Origin: JAAYSA01 sp035367155
Lineage (GTDB): Bacteria; Bacillota_I; Bacilli_A; RFN20; CAG-826
NCBI GenBank assembly: GCA_035367155.1
Contig: DAOSJI010000011.1
Coordinates: 1-38,071, forward strand
Direction of reading: 5' to 3'
Length of the DNA: 38,071 bases
The translations under genes were made by a program, and so were the position numbers. The notes beneath the pieces are model-generated. The model was given only the letters and a program-made list of their open reading frames with translations. It was not told the origin of the DNA and did no database searches. Below are positions 16,605 to 25,771 of the stretch, one piece after another (the first letter of the stretch is position 1; every line of letters starts with the position of its first letter).

Positions 16605-17232
16605 ATAATTGACCGTTTTTTAAATTAAAAATTTTATCAGCTACTTTTTTAAATAACTTTTTATTATGTGTAATAACAATTATTATTCTTTTATAACTTA
16701 ACTTTTTAAAATTATCGACAATAATATTAGCTGTTTTTTCATCAAGTGCTCCAGTTGGTTCATCTGCTATTATGATTTCAGGATTCGAAACAATTGCTCT
16801 TAAAATACTTATTCGTTGTTTTTCACCACCAGAACAAAATTTCACTTTTTGATTAATAATATGAGTAAGTTGAAATTGTTTAAACAATAAATTTATACTT
16901 TCCAAATTTATTTCTTGATTTGTTATGTATGCACTTAAACATACATTATCAAAAGCTGTTAAATCATTAAAAAGATAATGGTTTTGAAAAATTAAGGCTA
17001 TATTTGTAGGTTTATAATCAATTAACTTATCATTTATATAGACCTTGCCTGAAGTAGGAAAATCTAACCCGCTAATCAAATTCAATAAAGTAGTTTTTCC
17101 ACTTCCTGATGGGCCACAAAGCACATATAGCCCTGGCTCATCAATCAAAAGATTTATTCTTTTAAGGACTTGTAATGGGTAATCCTTTTGCCAAAATGTT
17201 TTATTAATATTAACTAACTTAATTTTTGCCAT
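16561..17232 (-). CDS. ABC exporter ATP-binding protein (LolD/MacB subfamily)
   Basis: A 223-residue stand-alone ATPase with Walker A GPSGSGKTT (40-48), Q-loop FQNH (from 82), signature CSGGE (133-137; Cys in place of the usual Leu), Walker B IIIADE and the TGALD D-loop. It is the partner of the permease that overlaps its 3' end. With the fusion protein it provides the second, non-identical ATPase of the exporter. The SD (GAGG) lies inside the 3' arm of a terminator-like hairpin, and seven T residues fill the space to the ATG, so expression is probably restrained or regulated. Confidence 0.9.
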   Translation of the reverse strand: MAKIKLVNINKTFWQKDYPLQVLKRINLLIDEPGLYVLCGPSGSGKTTLLNLISGLDFPTSGKVYINDKLIDYKPTNIALIFQNHYLFNDLTAFDNVCLSAYITNQEINLESINLLFKQFQLTHIINQKVKFCSGGEKQRISILRAIVSNPEIIIADEPTGALDEKTANIIVDNFKKLSYKRIIIVITHNKKLFKKVADKIFNLKNGQLYEENTKTMEESHCI

Positions 17233-17270
17233 AAAAAAACACCTCTATATATAAATTGGTTAGAGGTGTT
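17233..17270 (-). terminator. Terminator-like hairpin overlapping the SD of the ABC ATPase gene
   Basis: On the - strand AACACCTCTA pairs with TAGAGGTGTT (10-bp stem, 17270-17261 with 17247-17238), with a 13-base loop and a run of T up to 17233. The next base begins the ATG of the ABC ATPase. It can end the mutS-to-DUF951 transcript (DUF951 stop at 17276). In any transcript that reads through, the GAGG Shine-Dalgarno is locked in the stem. The loop contains TATATA, which could be a -10 box, but no -35 is seen. Confidence 0.8.
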
Positions 17271-17275
17271 GATTT

Positions 17276-17488
17276 TTATTCTTTATTTAATATTTGATGG
17301 TCTTGATGAGAAATAAAAGCCTTAACTTTTTTATTAAATTCATGTCGCGGCAACATAATTATATTACCACAACCCTGACACTGAATTTTTATATCAGCTC
17401 CTATTCTGACAATTTGAAAAACCCTTGTCCTATTTATACAAGGATGTGGTTTTTTCATTTCGACTAGATCATATAAATCAACCTTCAT
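17276..17488 (-). CDS. DUF951 (YyzM-like) small protein
   Basis: A 70-residue protein of the Firmicutes family DUF951. The diagnostic patterns VEMKKPHPC (9-17), RIGADIKIQCQGCG (28-41) and IMLPR are present. Cys17, Cys37 and Cys40 could bind a metal ion, but this is inference and the family has no established function. It follows fhs by two bases and is the last gene before the terminator-like hairpin at 17233-17270. In Bacilli it is found in single copy, often beside chromosome-partition or ychF genes. Confidence 0.85.
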   Translation of the reverse strand: MKVDLYDLVEMKKPHPCINRTRVFQIVRIGADIKIQCQGCGNIIMLPRHEFNKKVKAFISHQDHQILNKE

Positions 17489-17490
17489 AA

Positions 17491-19113
17491 TTAAATTGGT
17501 TCTTGTTCCATTTTTAGTGCTGCAGGTAATTTAGGAAGTCCAGGCATTGTTAATATTTTTCCAGTAATTGGGACTAGAAACCCAGCACCAGCACTTAAAT
17601 TAATTTCACGAATTGTAATATTAAAGCCTCGTGGAGCATTTAAAACACTAGGATCATCAGTAAATGATTGAGGGGTTTTTGCCATACAAATCGGCAATTG
17701 ATCAAACCCCATTTTTTCATATATCTTAATTTGTTCTTCAGCTTTTTCTGTATAAACAACTCCTTCTGCACGATAAATTTCTCTGCAAATTGTAGCTATT
17801 TTTTCCTTAATTGGCTTATTTAATTCATACAAGAATTTAAATTGAGAGTCCTTTTCTTCATCGAAAATTTTCTTAACCTTCGTTGCTAAATCAATAGCAC
17901 CCTCACTTCCATTTAGGAATGAATCAAGGAAACTTACTTCATAACCTTCTTTTTTACACCAATCAGTTAAAGCTATGACTTCATTTGGACTATCATCTTT
18001 AAAATGATTGATTGCAATAACTACAGGCAAACCATATTTTTTTAGATTTTCAGCATGTTGTTTTAAATTTGCACATCCTTTAATTAGTGCATCAACATTT
18101 TCAATATGACTATCTTCAAGTTTGGCACCACCATGCATCTTTAAAGCACGGATTGTTGCTACTAAAACTGATAATGATGGTTTAAGATTTCCAACTCGAC
18201 ATTTAATATCAAAGAATTTTTCCGCTCCTAAATCTGCTGCAAAGCCTGCTTCAGTAATAACAGTATATGAAAGTTTTAACGCAAGGCGCGTTGCAATTAA
18301 AGAATTACAGCCATGAGCGATGTTTGCAAATGGGCCACCATGGATAATACATGGGTTTCCTTCAAGTGTTTGAACTAAATTAGGTTTTAAAGCATCTTTC
18401 ATAAGTTTCATAATGGCATGACTTATTTGTAGTTCATCTAGTTTAATTGGTCGCCCATCTTTAGTGTAGGCAACAATAATTTCTTTTATCCGTCTGTGAA
18501 AGTCTTCACGATCGCGGGCAATACACATAATCGCCATTAATTCACTTGCTACCGTAATCATAAAGCCATCTTTTCTTGGCACTCCATTTCCTTCACCAAG
18601 GGCAACTTCAATTTCACGTAAAGCACGGTCGTTCATATCTAAAGCTCGTTTCCAAACTACACGATTCGGATCAATATCTAATTGATTACCTTGAAAAATA
18701 TGATTATCAATTACAGCACTAATTAAGTTAATTGAACTCGTTAACGCATGCATATCTCCTGTAAAATGGAGATTTATTTCTTCTTTTGGTTCAATACTAG
18801 CTAATCCACCGCCAGTAGCCCCGCCCTTAATACCAAACACAGGACCTAGTGATGGTTCACGTAGACATAAAATCGCTTTTTCGCCAATACGACGCATACC
18901 GTCAAGAAGGGCAATTGATGTAGTAGTTTTGCCTTCTCCAGCTTTTGTAGGTGTTATTGCAGTAACCAAAACTAAGTTACCATCTTTTCGCTTTTTCATT
19001 TTTTCGAAAAGATCATCACTTAATTTCGCTTTATATTTTCCGTAAAACTCCAGATATCTTGGCTTTATACCAGCCTTTAATGCTACTAGATTAATTGGTT
19101 CTAACTTTTTCAT
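17491..19113 (-). CDS. fhs: Formate-tetrahydrofolate ligase
   Basis: The enzyme makes 10-formyl-THF from formate, THF and ATP, feeding purine and initiator formyl-Met synthesis. The 540-residue protein (family about 555) has the nucleotide-binding loop TPTKAGEGKTTT (54-65) and the signature segments EPSLGPVFGIKGGATGGG and HFTGDMHALTSSINL. Nothing essential appears to be missing. The SD AAGGAG precedes the ATG, and the start overlaps miaA by 23 bases. Formate production by pyruvate formate-lyase would suit it, but no such gene is in view. Confidence 0.96.
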   Translation of the reverse strand: MKKLEPINLVALKAGIKPRYLEFYGKYKAKLSDDLFEKMKKRKDGNLVLVTAITPTKAGEGKTTTSIALLDGMRRIGEKAILCLREPSLGPVFGIKGGATGGGLASIEPKEEINLHFTGDMHALTSSINLISAVIDNHIFQGNQLDIDPNRVVWKRALDMNDRALREIEVALGEGNGVPRKDGFMITVASELMAIMCIARDREDFHRRIKEIIVAYTKDGRPIKLDELQISHAIMKLMKDALKPNLVQTLEGNPCIIHGGPFANIAHGCNSLIATRLALKLSYTVITEAGFAADLGAEKFFDIKCRVGNLKPSLSVLVATIRALKMHGGAKLEDSHIENVDALIKGCANLKQHAENLKKYGLPVVIAINHFKDDSPNEVIALTDWCKKEGYEVSFLDSFLNGSEGAIDLATKVKKIFDEEKDSQFKFLYELNKPIKEKIATICREIYRAEGVVYTEKAEEQIKIYEKMGFDQLPICMAKTPQSFTDDPSVLNAPRGFNITIREINLSAGAGFLVPITGKILTMPGLPKLPAALKMEQEPI

Positions 19114-19993
19114 TTTTACACTCCTTATATTTTTTAATTAAAAATGATAATGCTTCATTACTATTATTAAACCACTTTACAGGCAATTGGTTTTTAAAAA
19201 ATGTATTTTGTCGTTTAGCATATTGCCTAGTACGTAGTTTTATTAATTGTTTTAATTCTTCTTCACTCATGTTTTTGTTCTTTATAACTTCTTCATATCC
19301 AATTGCTTTAAAAGCTGGCGAGGACGAATTATATTTAGATAATAATTGTTTAATCTCACTAAGTAAGCCATTAGCAAACATTTCTTCAACGCGTCTATCA
19401 ATTAATTCTTCAAGTTCATCTTTCGATAGAGAAATTCCTACAAAAACAACGTCAAAAAGCAGTTCTTTTCTCTGTTTTGCTTCTATTTCACTTTTTGTTA
19501 AACCACTAGATTTATAGATTTCAATTGCCCTTAAGACACGACGACGATTTTGTGGATGAGTTTTAAAAGCAGCTTCTTTATCAATTTTCACTAAATATTC
19601 ATATAACTCATCATTTGTATAAGAATCATATTCACTCATATCAATTTTTGGATGATCGATAAAAATATAATCATAAAATACACTTCTTATATATAAACCA
19701 GTTCCACCAACAAAAATTATTGCCTTACCTTCCTTTTTTAGTTGCTTAATTAATTCTCTTGCTTCTTCTTGATACCTTTTTACGTGGTATTCTTCGCTAA
19801 TTAAGCATTGATCAAAAAGATAATGTGGGACAATCTGCCTTTCTTCAATAGTTAGTTTAGCGGTTCCTATATCAAGTTCTTTATACACTTGAAAAGCATC
19901 AGCGTTAACAATCACGCCGTTTACTTTTTTGGCAAATTCAAGCGCAAGACCGCTTTTTCCTGAAGCGGTTTGCCCACAGATTACAAAAATCAT
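19091..19993 (-). CDS. miaA: tRNA dimethylallyltransferase
   Basis: MiaA adds the isopentenyl group to A37 of tRNAs reading UNN codons. MiaB (24344-25771) then methylthiolates this base, so both steps are encoded here. The 300-residue protein has the P-loop GQTASGKS (7-14), the DAFQVYKELDIGTAK substrate segment, and GGTGLYIRS. The dimethylallyl donor comes from the isoprenoid pathway, to which ispF in this window belongs. It overlaps the mutL stop by four bases and has the SD AAAGGACGGGG. Confidence 0.95.
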   Translation of the reverse strand: MIFVICGQTASGKSGLALEFAKKVNGVIVNADAFQVYKELDIGTAKLTIEERQIVPHYLFDQCLISEEYHVKRYQEEARELIKQLKKEGKAIIFVGGTGLYIRSVFYDYIFIDHPKIDMSEYDSYTNDELYEYLVKIDKEAAFKTHPQNRRRVLRAIEIYKSSGLTKSEIEAKQRKELLFDVVFVGISLSKDELEELIDRRVEEMFANGLLSEIKQLLSKYNSSSPAFKAIGYEEVIKNKNMSEEELKQLIKLRTRQYAKRQNTFFKNQLPVKWFNNSNEALSFLIKKYKECKNEKVRTN

Positions 19994-21747
19994 GTCCCCG
20001 TCCTTTTAAACATTTTTTCCAATTCATATTTAGTAAAGCGAATTATTACAGGTCTTCCATGCGGACAAGTATAGGGATTTGTTGTTTTAGATAAAGAATC
20101 AATTATATTTTTCATATCACTAATTGATAAAAATTGATTAGCTCTTATTGATGCTTTACAAGCCATTGAAGAAATTGCTTCCCTGTATAATTTGGTTAAA
20201 TCTAGTTCATTTTCGTTTATTGCTATGTTAATTACATCACGCACATAAAGTTCTTCATCATAACCTTTTTGAAATATCGGCACTTCTTCGACGCGAAACG
20301 AATTAATACCAAAAGGTACTAGTTTAATTCCAACGGTTAATAATAATTCAAGTTTATCTTTTGTTAGAAGTTGTGTTTCTGCTGCTGTTAAATCGATTAA
20401 AAGAGGAGTAAGAGGTGAACGAACATGTTTCGGTTTAGATAAAACATCTTGAAAATGTTCATAGTTTATTCGTTCCATTGCAGCATGTTGATCTATTAAA
20501 CAAAACCCACCTTCGCCATCTTCGCATACAATATAGGTAAGATTTAATTGTCCAATAGGTTGCAAAAAAGGACTCTTTATTACAGAATCGTCACCTTTTT
20601 TTATTTCTAGCGGCCTTTGAGGTAACACTTCGCTTTCTCGTTCTTGAATAATTGGTGATTCTTTTTCCTTAACACTATCTTCAAATTTTAAAGTTAATTG
20701 TTCGTATTTTTCTTCAGCTTTCTTTTCATAAATAAAAGGTTCACTTTGATATGGTCGAGCGACCAAATCAGTTTGTAGTAATGTTTCAGGAATTAATCTA
20801 ATTAAAGCAAGTCGTAATTCAGTTTCTTTTGAAAAGCGTACTTCTTTTTTTGTTGGGTGCACATTAAAATCAACTAAAGCAGGTTCAATTTTAAAATTTA
20901 AGACTACAAAAGGATAACGTGTAGGGGCAAGAAAATCATGATAAGCATCAATAATTGCGGCTTGCACTTTGGGCATATAAACATTTCGACCATTTAAATT
21001 AACAATTATTGAATAGCGATTACTTCTAGCAAGTTCAGCCTTACCTAAATATCCTTCAATTTCATAATCCGGTGTTTTATAGGAAAACGGAACCAAGTTT
21101 TTAGCAACATGAAGGCCATATAAATTCATTATTGTTTCTTTTAAATCACCACGGCCTGATGTTTCAAGGCGCAATTTGTTATCGATATATAAAGAAAAAG
21201 CAACTTCAGGATGAGCTAAGGCTAATCTTGTAAATGTTTCAATCGTATTTGCATTTTCAGTATAATCCGCCTTTAAATACTTTAATCTAGCAGGAGTGTT
21301 ATAAAATAGATTCGTTATTTTAACGATGGTTCCTTTTCTACTTCTTGCAACTTCAGAAGTAAGTACATTATTTTTTATTTTAACTAATGTGCCAACATCA
21401 CCTTGAGAAGTGAGAAGTTCAACATTCGCAACAGAACTTATAGAAGGTAGTGCTTCACCACGAAATCCAAGTGTTTTAATATGGAATAGATCAAACTTAG
21501 AACTAATTTTACTAGTTGCATGACGAGAAAAAGCAAGAACTGCATCTTCTTTACTCATGCCTTCTCCATTGTCTTCAACACGAATTTCCTCTCTCCCTGC
21601 TGCAACAATATAGACTGCTATATTGTTTGCATTTGCATCAAGAGCGTTTTCAACTAATTCTTTTACAACACTTGATGGACGCTCAATTACCTCTCCAGCT
21701 GCAATTTGATTAGCAAGTTCAATATCTAAAACATGAATTTTACTCAT
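19990..21747 (-). CDS. mutL: DNA mismatch repair protein MutL
   Basis: MutL couples mismatch recognition by MutS to strand incision. The 585-residue protein has the GHKL ATPase motifs (E33NALDAN, DNGEGM at 59-64, GFRGEAL at 94-100) and NVHPTK (295-300). The C-terminal dimerisation domain has the endonuclease motif DQHAAMERINYE (419-430) and CPHGRP, so this is the nicking type of MutL used by bacteria without MutH. A charged, poorly conserved linker lies between about 335 and 390. It overlaps mutS by eight bases. Confidence 0.97.
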   Translation of the reverse strand: MSKIHVLDIELANQIAAGEVIERPSSVVKELVENALDANANNIAVYIVAAGREEIRVEDNGEGMSKEDAVLAFSRHATSKISSKFDLFHIKTLGFRGEALPSISSVANVELLTSQGDVGTLVKIKNNVLTSEVARSRKGTIVKITNLFYNTPARLKYLKADYTENANTIETFTRLALAHPEVAFSLYIDNKLRLETSGRGDLKETIMNLYGLHVAKNLVPFSYKTPDYEIEGYLGKAELARSNRYSIIVNLNGRNVYMPKVQAAIIDAYHDFLAPTRYPFVVLNFKIEPALVDFNVHPTKKEVRFSKETELRLALIRLIPETLLQTDLVARPYQSEPFIYEKKAEEKYEQLTLKFEDSVKEKESPIIQERESEVLPQRPLEIKKGDDSVIKSPFLQPIGQLNLTYIVCEDGEGGFCLIDQHAAMERINYEHFQDVLSKPKHVRSPLTPLLIDLTAAETQLLTKDKLELLLTVGIKLVPFGINSFRVEEVPIFQKGYDEELYVRDVINIAINENELDLTKLYREAISSMACKASIRANQFLSISDMKNIIDSLSKTTNPYTCPHGRPVIIRFTKYELEKMFKRTGT

Positions 21748-24268
21748 TATCTAATTCCTTTTTAATCTCATATAAATATTGGAGGGCTTCTAATGGAGTC
21801 AATCTAGAAGGTTCGATATTTTTTAAGTCAATTAGCCACTTTGGATCTTCCTTAATATCTTCTTTTATTTGTTTGGTCGGAATAAATTGTTGTCTTTCTT
21901 TTTCTAAATCACGAAGAATCTGTCTAGCACGATTTACAACATCAAGAGGTAAACCTGCAAGAACTGCAACATTAACGCCATAAGATTTTCCCATCGCACC
22001 TTCTTTTACCTTATAAAGGAAGGTAACTTCATCAACTTGTTCTTTTACTTCAACATGAACATTTTTTAGTGTGGGCAACTTATCTTCTAGCATTGTTAAT
22101 TCGTGATAATGTGTTGAAAAGAGCATTTTTGCTTTAACATTTGTTGCAACATATTCAATCATCGATTGTGCAAGAGCCATACCATCATATGTCGATGTGC
22201 CCCGTCCAATTTCATCAAAAAGAAGTAATGAATTTACCGTGGCTTTTCGTAGTGCATAGTTTGCTTCACTAATTTCAACCATAAAAGTTGATTGACCGCT
22301 AATGAGATCATCACTTGCGCCAATTCGCGTAAATATTTGATCAAATATCATTAGGTTTGCTTCTTTCGCTGGTACATAACATCCCATTTGAACCATAATA
22401 ACAATTAACGCTAATTGGCGCATGTAAGTCGATTTTCCGCCCATGTTTGGACCAGTAATTAAAAGCATGTCAGTGTTTTTGTCTAACAAAATATCATTAG
22501 CAACATATTGATTTTTTTGTAGCACTTTATCAATAACAGGATGCTTACCTTCTTTAATAATCACTAGACGTTTATGGTTAAAACTCGGTCTAACATATTG
22601 ATTATTAGCACTAATTTTAGCAAATGAACAAAGAACATCAATTTCACTAATAACCATTGAAAGACGTTGAATTTGTCGTGTATATGTTTGAATTTCCTTT
22701 TGTAATTCAATAAATAATTGTTTTTCTAAGACTTGACGCTTTTCTTCAGCACTTAAAATCAAAGCTTCTTTTTCTTTTAAGTCTTGATTAATAAAGCGCT
22801 CGCCACCTTTGGTGGTTTGTCTTCTAACATATCCCCATTCATCTTTTACCTGAGGTAAAAATGAATTAGAAATTTCAATATAGTATCCAAAGACTGAATT
22901 ATAACCAACCTTTAGATTCTTAATACCTGTTTTTTCGCGTTCGGTTTCTTCAAATTGAGTAATCCAACGGCGACCACCCTTAGTTAGCTCAATTAGTTCA
23001 TCTAATCCTTCATGATAGTCTTGCTTGAAAATACCTCCTTCATTAATTGTTAAAGGAGCATCTTCTCTTATTGAACGTTGGAGTAATTTAATTAAGAAAG
23101 CAAAATCATCACATTTATCAAGTAATTCATTTAAATGTATATTTTTAAGAACGTTTAGTTTTTGTTTAATAGGTTTAAATGCTTCAAGTGATTGAAGAAG
23201 TTGAAGTAAATCTCGAGGATTTACATTGCCAAATGAAACTTTGGCAATAATTCGTTCAAGATCATACATTTGTTGAAGAGAAAGGCGTATCTCTTCTCGA
23301 ACGATAAAGTTTTTTATTAATGTGTCAACAATATTAAGACGGCGATTAATTTCTTCTTCATCTCGGGATGGACGATTAATCCAGCTTTTTAGGAGTCTTC
23401 GACCCATCGCGGTCGCAGTATCATCAAGAAGCCAAAACAAAGAACCATATTTTTCATCGCTTCTAATAGTTCTTGTAAGTTCAAGATTAGTCCGGGAAAA
23501 AGCATCAATTAGAAGACTTTCTTTAGCCCTACTAACAACAATTGGTTTTAAATATGTCAAATCTCTTCTTTGAATTTTAACTAAGTAATTAATAAGTCGT
23601 GTTCCAACTTTAATTAAATCAATGTCGTTAACATCACTAAAAATTTCATCATATAAACCTGCTTGATAGTCATTATCTTCATAGGAAACAACAATGTTCA
23701 TATGTGTTTTTAAATTAGATAAAACTTTTGAAGGAAATTCTTTGCGAACAACAATTTCTTTTGAATTAAGATTTGAAATAAAACTTGCAAGTGACAAAGC
23801 ATCTTTTTCTAAGTTTGTTACATTAATTTCGCCCGTGGATATATCGGCATATGCTAGATGATATTCGTCTTTCCCTTCATCGATTGCAATAATATAATTA
23901 TTTGGTCCTTCATCATAATCAATAATTGCGCCTGGTGTAACAATTCTAACAATATCTCTTTCTACAATACCTTTTGCTTCTGAAGGATCTTCAAGTTGTT
24001 CAACAATTCCTACTTTATAACCATGGTCAACAAGTTTTGCAAGATAGGAGGTAACAGCATGATGTGGGACTCCACACATTGGAATCTTTTGTTTGTTCCC
24101 TGCTGCTCTTTTTGTTAAAACTAATTGAAGAACTTTACTTGCAATTTCTGCATCTTCAAAAAAGAATTCATAGAAATCACCAAGTCTAAACATAATAAGA
24201 AAATCTTTATTTTGTTCTTTAATTGATAAATATTGCTCAATCATTGGAGTATACTTTGGTCTACGCAT
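21740..24268 (-). CDS. mutS: DNA mismatch repair protein MutS
   Basis: MutS1 binds mismatches and small loops. The 842-residue protein has the N-terminal mismatch-binding domain with FRLGDFYEFF (Phe-Tyr-Glu wedge, about residues 28-37), the connector, lever and clamp domains, and the ATPase with Walker A GPNMGGKST and the downstream LLFDEIGRGTSTYDG. It overlaps mutL, as in B. subtilis. The SD AAGAGG is embedded in the 3' arm of a terminator-like hairpin (24271-24304), so its expression relative to miaB may be attenuated. Confidence 0.97.
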   Translation of the reverse strand: MRRPKYTPMIEQYLSIKEQNKDFLIMFRLGDFYEFFFEDAEIASKVLQLVLTKRAAGNKQKIPMCGVPHHAVTSYLAKLVDHGYKVGIVEQLEDPSEAKGIVERDIVRIVTPGAIIDYDEGPNNYIIAIDEGKDEYHLAYADISTGEINVTNLEKDALSLASFISNLNSKEIVVRKEFPSKVLSNLKTHMNIVVSYEDNDYQAGLYDEIFSDVNDIDLIKVGTRLINYLVKIQRRDLTYLKPIVVSRAKESLLIDAFSRTNLELTRTIRSDEKYGSLFWLLDDTATAMGRRLLKSWINRPSRDEEEINRRLNIVDTLIKNFIVREEIRLSLQQMYDLERIIAKVSFGNVNPRDLLQLLQSLEAFKPIKQKLNVLKNIHLNELLDKCDDFAFLIKLLQRSIREDAPLTINEGGIFKQDYHEGLDELIELTKGGRRWITQFEETEREKTGIKNLKVGYNSVFGYYIEISNSFLPQVKDEWGYVRRQTTKGGERFINQDLKEKEALILSAEEKRQVLEKQLFIELQKEIQTYTRQIQRLSMVISEIDVLCSFAKISANNQYVRPSFNHKRLVIIKEGKHPVIDKVLQKNQYVANDILLDKNTDMLLITGPNMGGKSTYMRQLALIVIMVQMGCYVPAKEANLMIFDQIFTRIGASDDLISGQSTFMVEISEANYALRKATVNSLLLFDEIGRGTSTYDGMALAQSMIEYVATNVKAKMLFSTHYHELTMLEDKLPTLKNVHVEVKEQVDEVTFLYKVKEGAMGKSYGVNVAVLAGLPLDVVNRARQILRDLEKERQQFIPTKQIKEDIKEDPKWLIDLKNIEPSRLTPLEALQYLYEIKKELDNE

Positions 24269-24270
24269 AT

Positions 24271-24304
24271 TAAAAAACCTCTTATTTATTTTATCATAAA
24301 TAAG
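24271..24304 (-). terminator. Terminator-like hairpin overlapping the SD of mutS
   Basis: On the - strand CTTATTTAT (24304-24296) pairs with ATAAATAAG (24289-24281) around a six-base loop, and AGG plus a T6 run follow. The AAGAGG that serves as the mutS Shine-Dalgarno is partly inside the stem. The stem is AT-only apart from its closing G-C pair, so it is a weaker terminator than the one at 17233-17270, which has the same design. Confidence 0.55.
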
Positions 24305-24343
24305 AAGTCTTTTATTTTTATCTTTTAATTTTTAAAAAGTATT

Positions 24344-25771
24344 CTATTCAACGATTTTTCCTTGAAGGGAATAAACTTTTGAATAATCAATTTTTACATC
24401 GACAATTTTTCCTACCAAATCAATACCTCCATTAAAGTGAACTAACTTATTACATTCAGTATAACCACTGAGTTTGTTTGGGTCTTTTTTTGAAAAACCA
24501 TCAACAAGCACCTTTTGAATTGTGCCAACTAGTTTTTGTGCATAAGCTTCGGTAACTTTTTCCACTTCCTCTTTTAAAAGATTGAAACGTTCACTTTTTT
24601 CTTCTTTTGATGTTTCATCTTTAAAACGAGCAGCTGGTGTTCCAATTCGCGGTGAGTATATAAAAGTAAATGCACTAGAAAATCCAACTTTTCTAACAAC
24701 ATCTAGCGTGTCTTCAAATTGTGTGTTTGTTTCACCAGGAAATCCAACGATTATATCCGTACTTAGTGCAATTGAGGGCATTTTTGCACGAATTTTATTA
24801 ACTAATTCTAAATATGATTCTTTCGTATAGCGTCTTCCCATTCTTTGAAGAACTTCATTATTTCCAGCTTGAAAAGGTAAATGAAGATATTTCATTATAT
24901 TAGAATAGCGACTCATCACATCAATTAATTCATTAGTAAAATTCCAAGGATGCGATGTAAGAAAGCGAAGGCGTGGGATAGATAACTTTGCTACTTCTTC
25001 TAAAAGTGAGGCAAAATTTGAGCCATCGTTTAGATCTAAACCATATGCATTAACATTTTGTCCTAAAAGAGTAATTTCTTGATAACCTTGTTTGACTAAA
25101 GTTTTGCATTCCTTTAATATTTCTTCTTTTTTTCTACTTCGTTCTTTTCCTCTTGTATAAGGAACAATACAATAAGTACAAAATTTATCACAACCATAAG
25201 TAATATTTACAAAAGCTTTGAAATCTTCATTTCTTTTAACAGGCAAACCCTCACAAATAGTTGTATCATCACTTGGAACATCAACTACTCTTTTATTTGT
25301 TTTTTTTACTAATTTAATCAAATCTAATAGATGATGTATTCTATTAGTCCCCATAAAAATATCAATATGACGATATTTATTTATTAAAAGTTCAAGAGCC
25401 TCTTCTTGTTGAACGACACAACCTGAGACAATAATTATTGGTTTCTCCTTTTGCTTTTTTAATCTCTTTAATTTACCAATTTCACCATAGAGTTTTAGTT
25501 CGGCATTTTCTCTAACCGCACATGTATTTAAAATAATAACAGTTGCATTTTCAACATTATTTGTGCGTTCTAGGCCTGAATTAGTAAGAAGTCCTGTCAT
25601 AGTTTCTTCATCACGAACATTAGCTTGACAGCCATAAGTGTGAATAAAAAAATAACCATCTTTAAAAAGATGTTCGCCTAAATTAGTAATCGTTTCATAT
25701 ATTATAGAAACATCTTTTCTATTGCGAGCGACTTTTAATGATGGTTTATTTATATATAAAACATTACTCAT
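24344..25771 (-). CDS. miaB: tRNA-2-methylthio-N6-dimethylallyladenosine synthase
   Basis: A radical-SAM methylthiotransferase acting on i6A37 made by MiaA. The 475-residue protein has the N-terminal auxiliary-cluster domain (YGCQANVRDEE, NTCAVRE, SGC), the radical-SAM motif CDKFCTYC followed by IVPYTRGKERSR, and a C-terminal TRAM RNA-binding domain. A roughly 35-residue N-terminal extension before the first domain is also usual for Firmicutes MiaB. It overlaps ymdB by eight bases with no strong SD, so translational coupling is likely. Confidence 0.96.
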   Translation of the reverse strand: MSNVLYINKPSLKVARNRKDVSIIYETITNLGEHLFKDGYFFIHTYGCQANVRDEETMTGLLTNSGLERTNNVENATVIILNTCAVRENAELKLYGEIGKLKRLKKQKEKPIIIVSGCVVQQEEALELLINKYRHIDIFMGTNRIHHLLDLIKLVKKTNKRVVDVPSDDTTICEGLPVKRNEDFKAFVNITYGCDKFCTYCIVPYTRGKERSRKKEEILKECKTLVKQGYQEITLLGQNVNAYGLDLNDGSNFASLLEEVAKLSIPRLRFLTSHPWNFTNELIDVMSRYSNIMKYLHLPFQAGNNEVLQRMGRRYTKESYLELVNKIRAKMPSIALSTDIIVGFPGETNTQFEDTLDVVRKVGFSSAFTFIYSPRIGTPAARFKDETSKEEKSERFNLLKEEVEKVTEAYAQKLVGTIQKVLVDGFSKKDPNKLSGYTECNKLVHFNGGIDLVGKIVDVKIDYSKVYSLQGKIVE

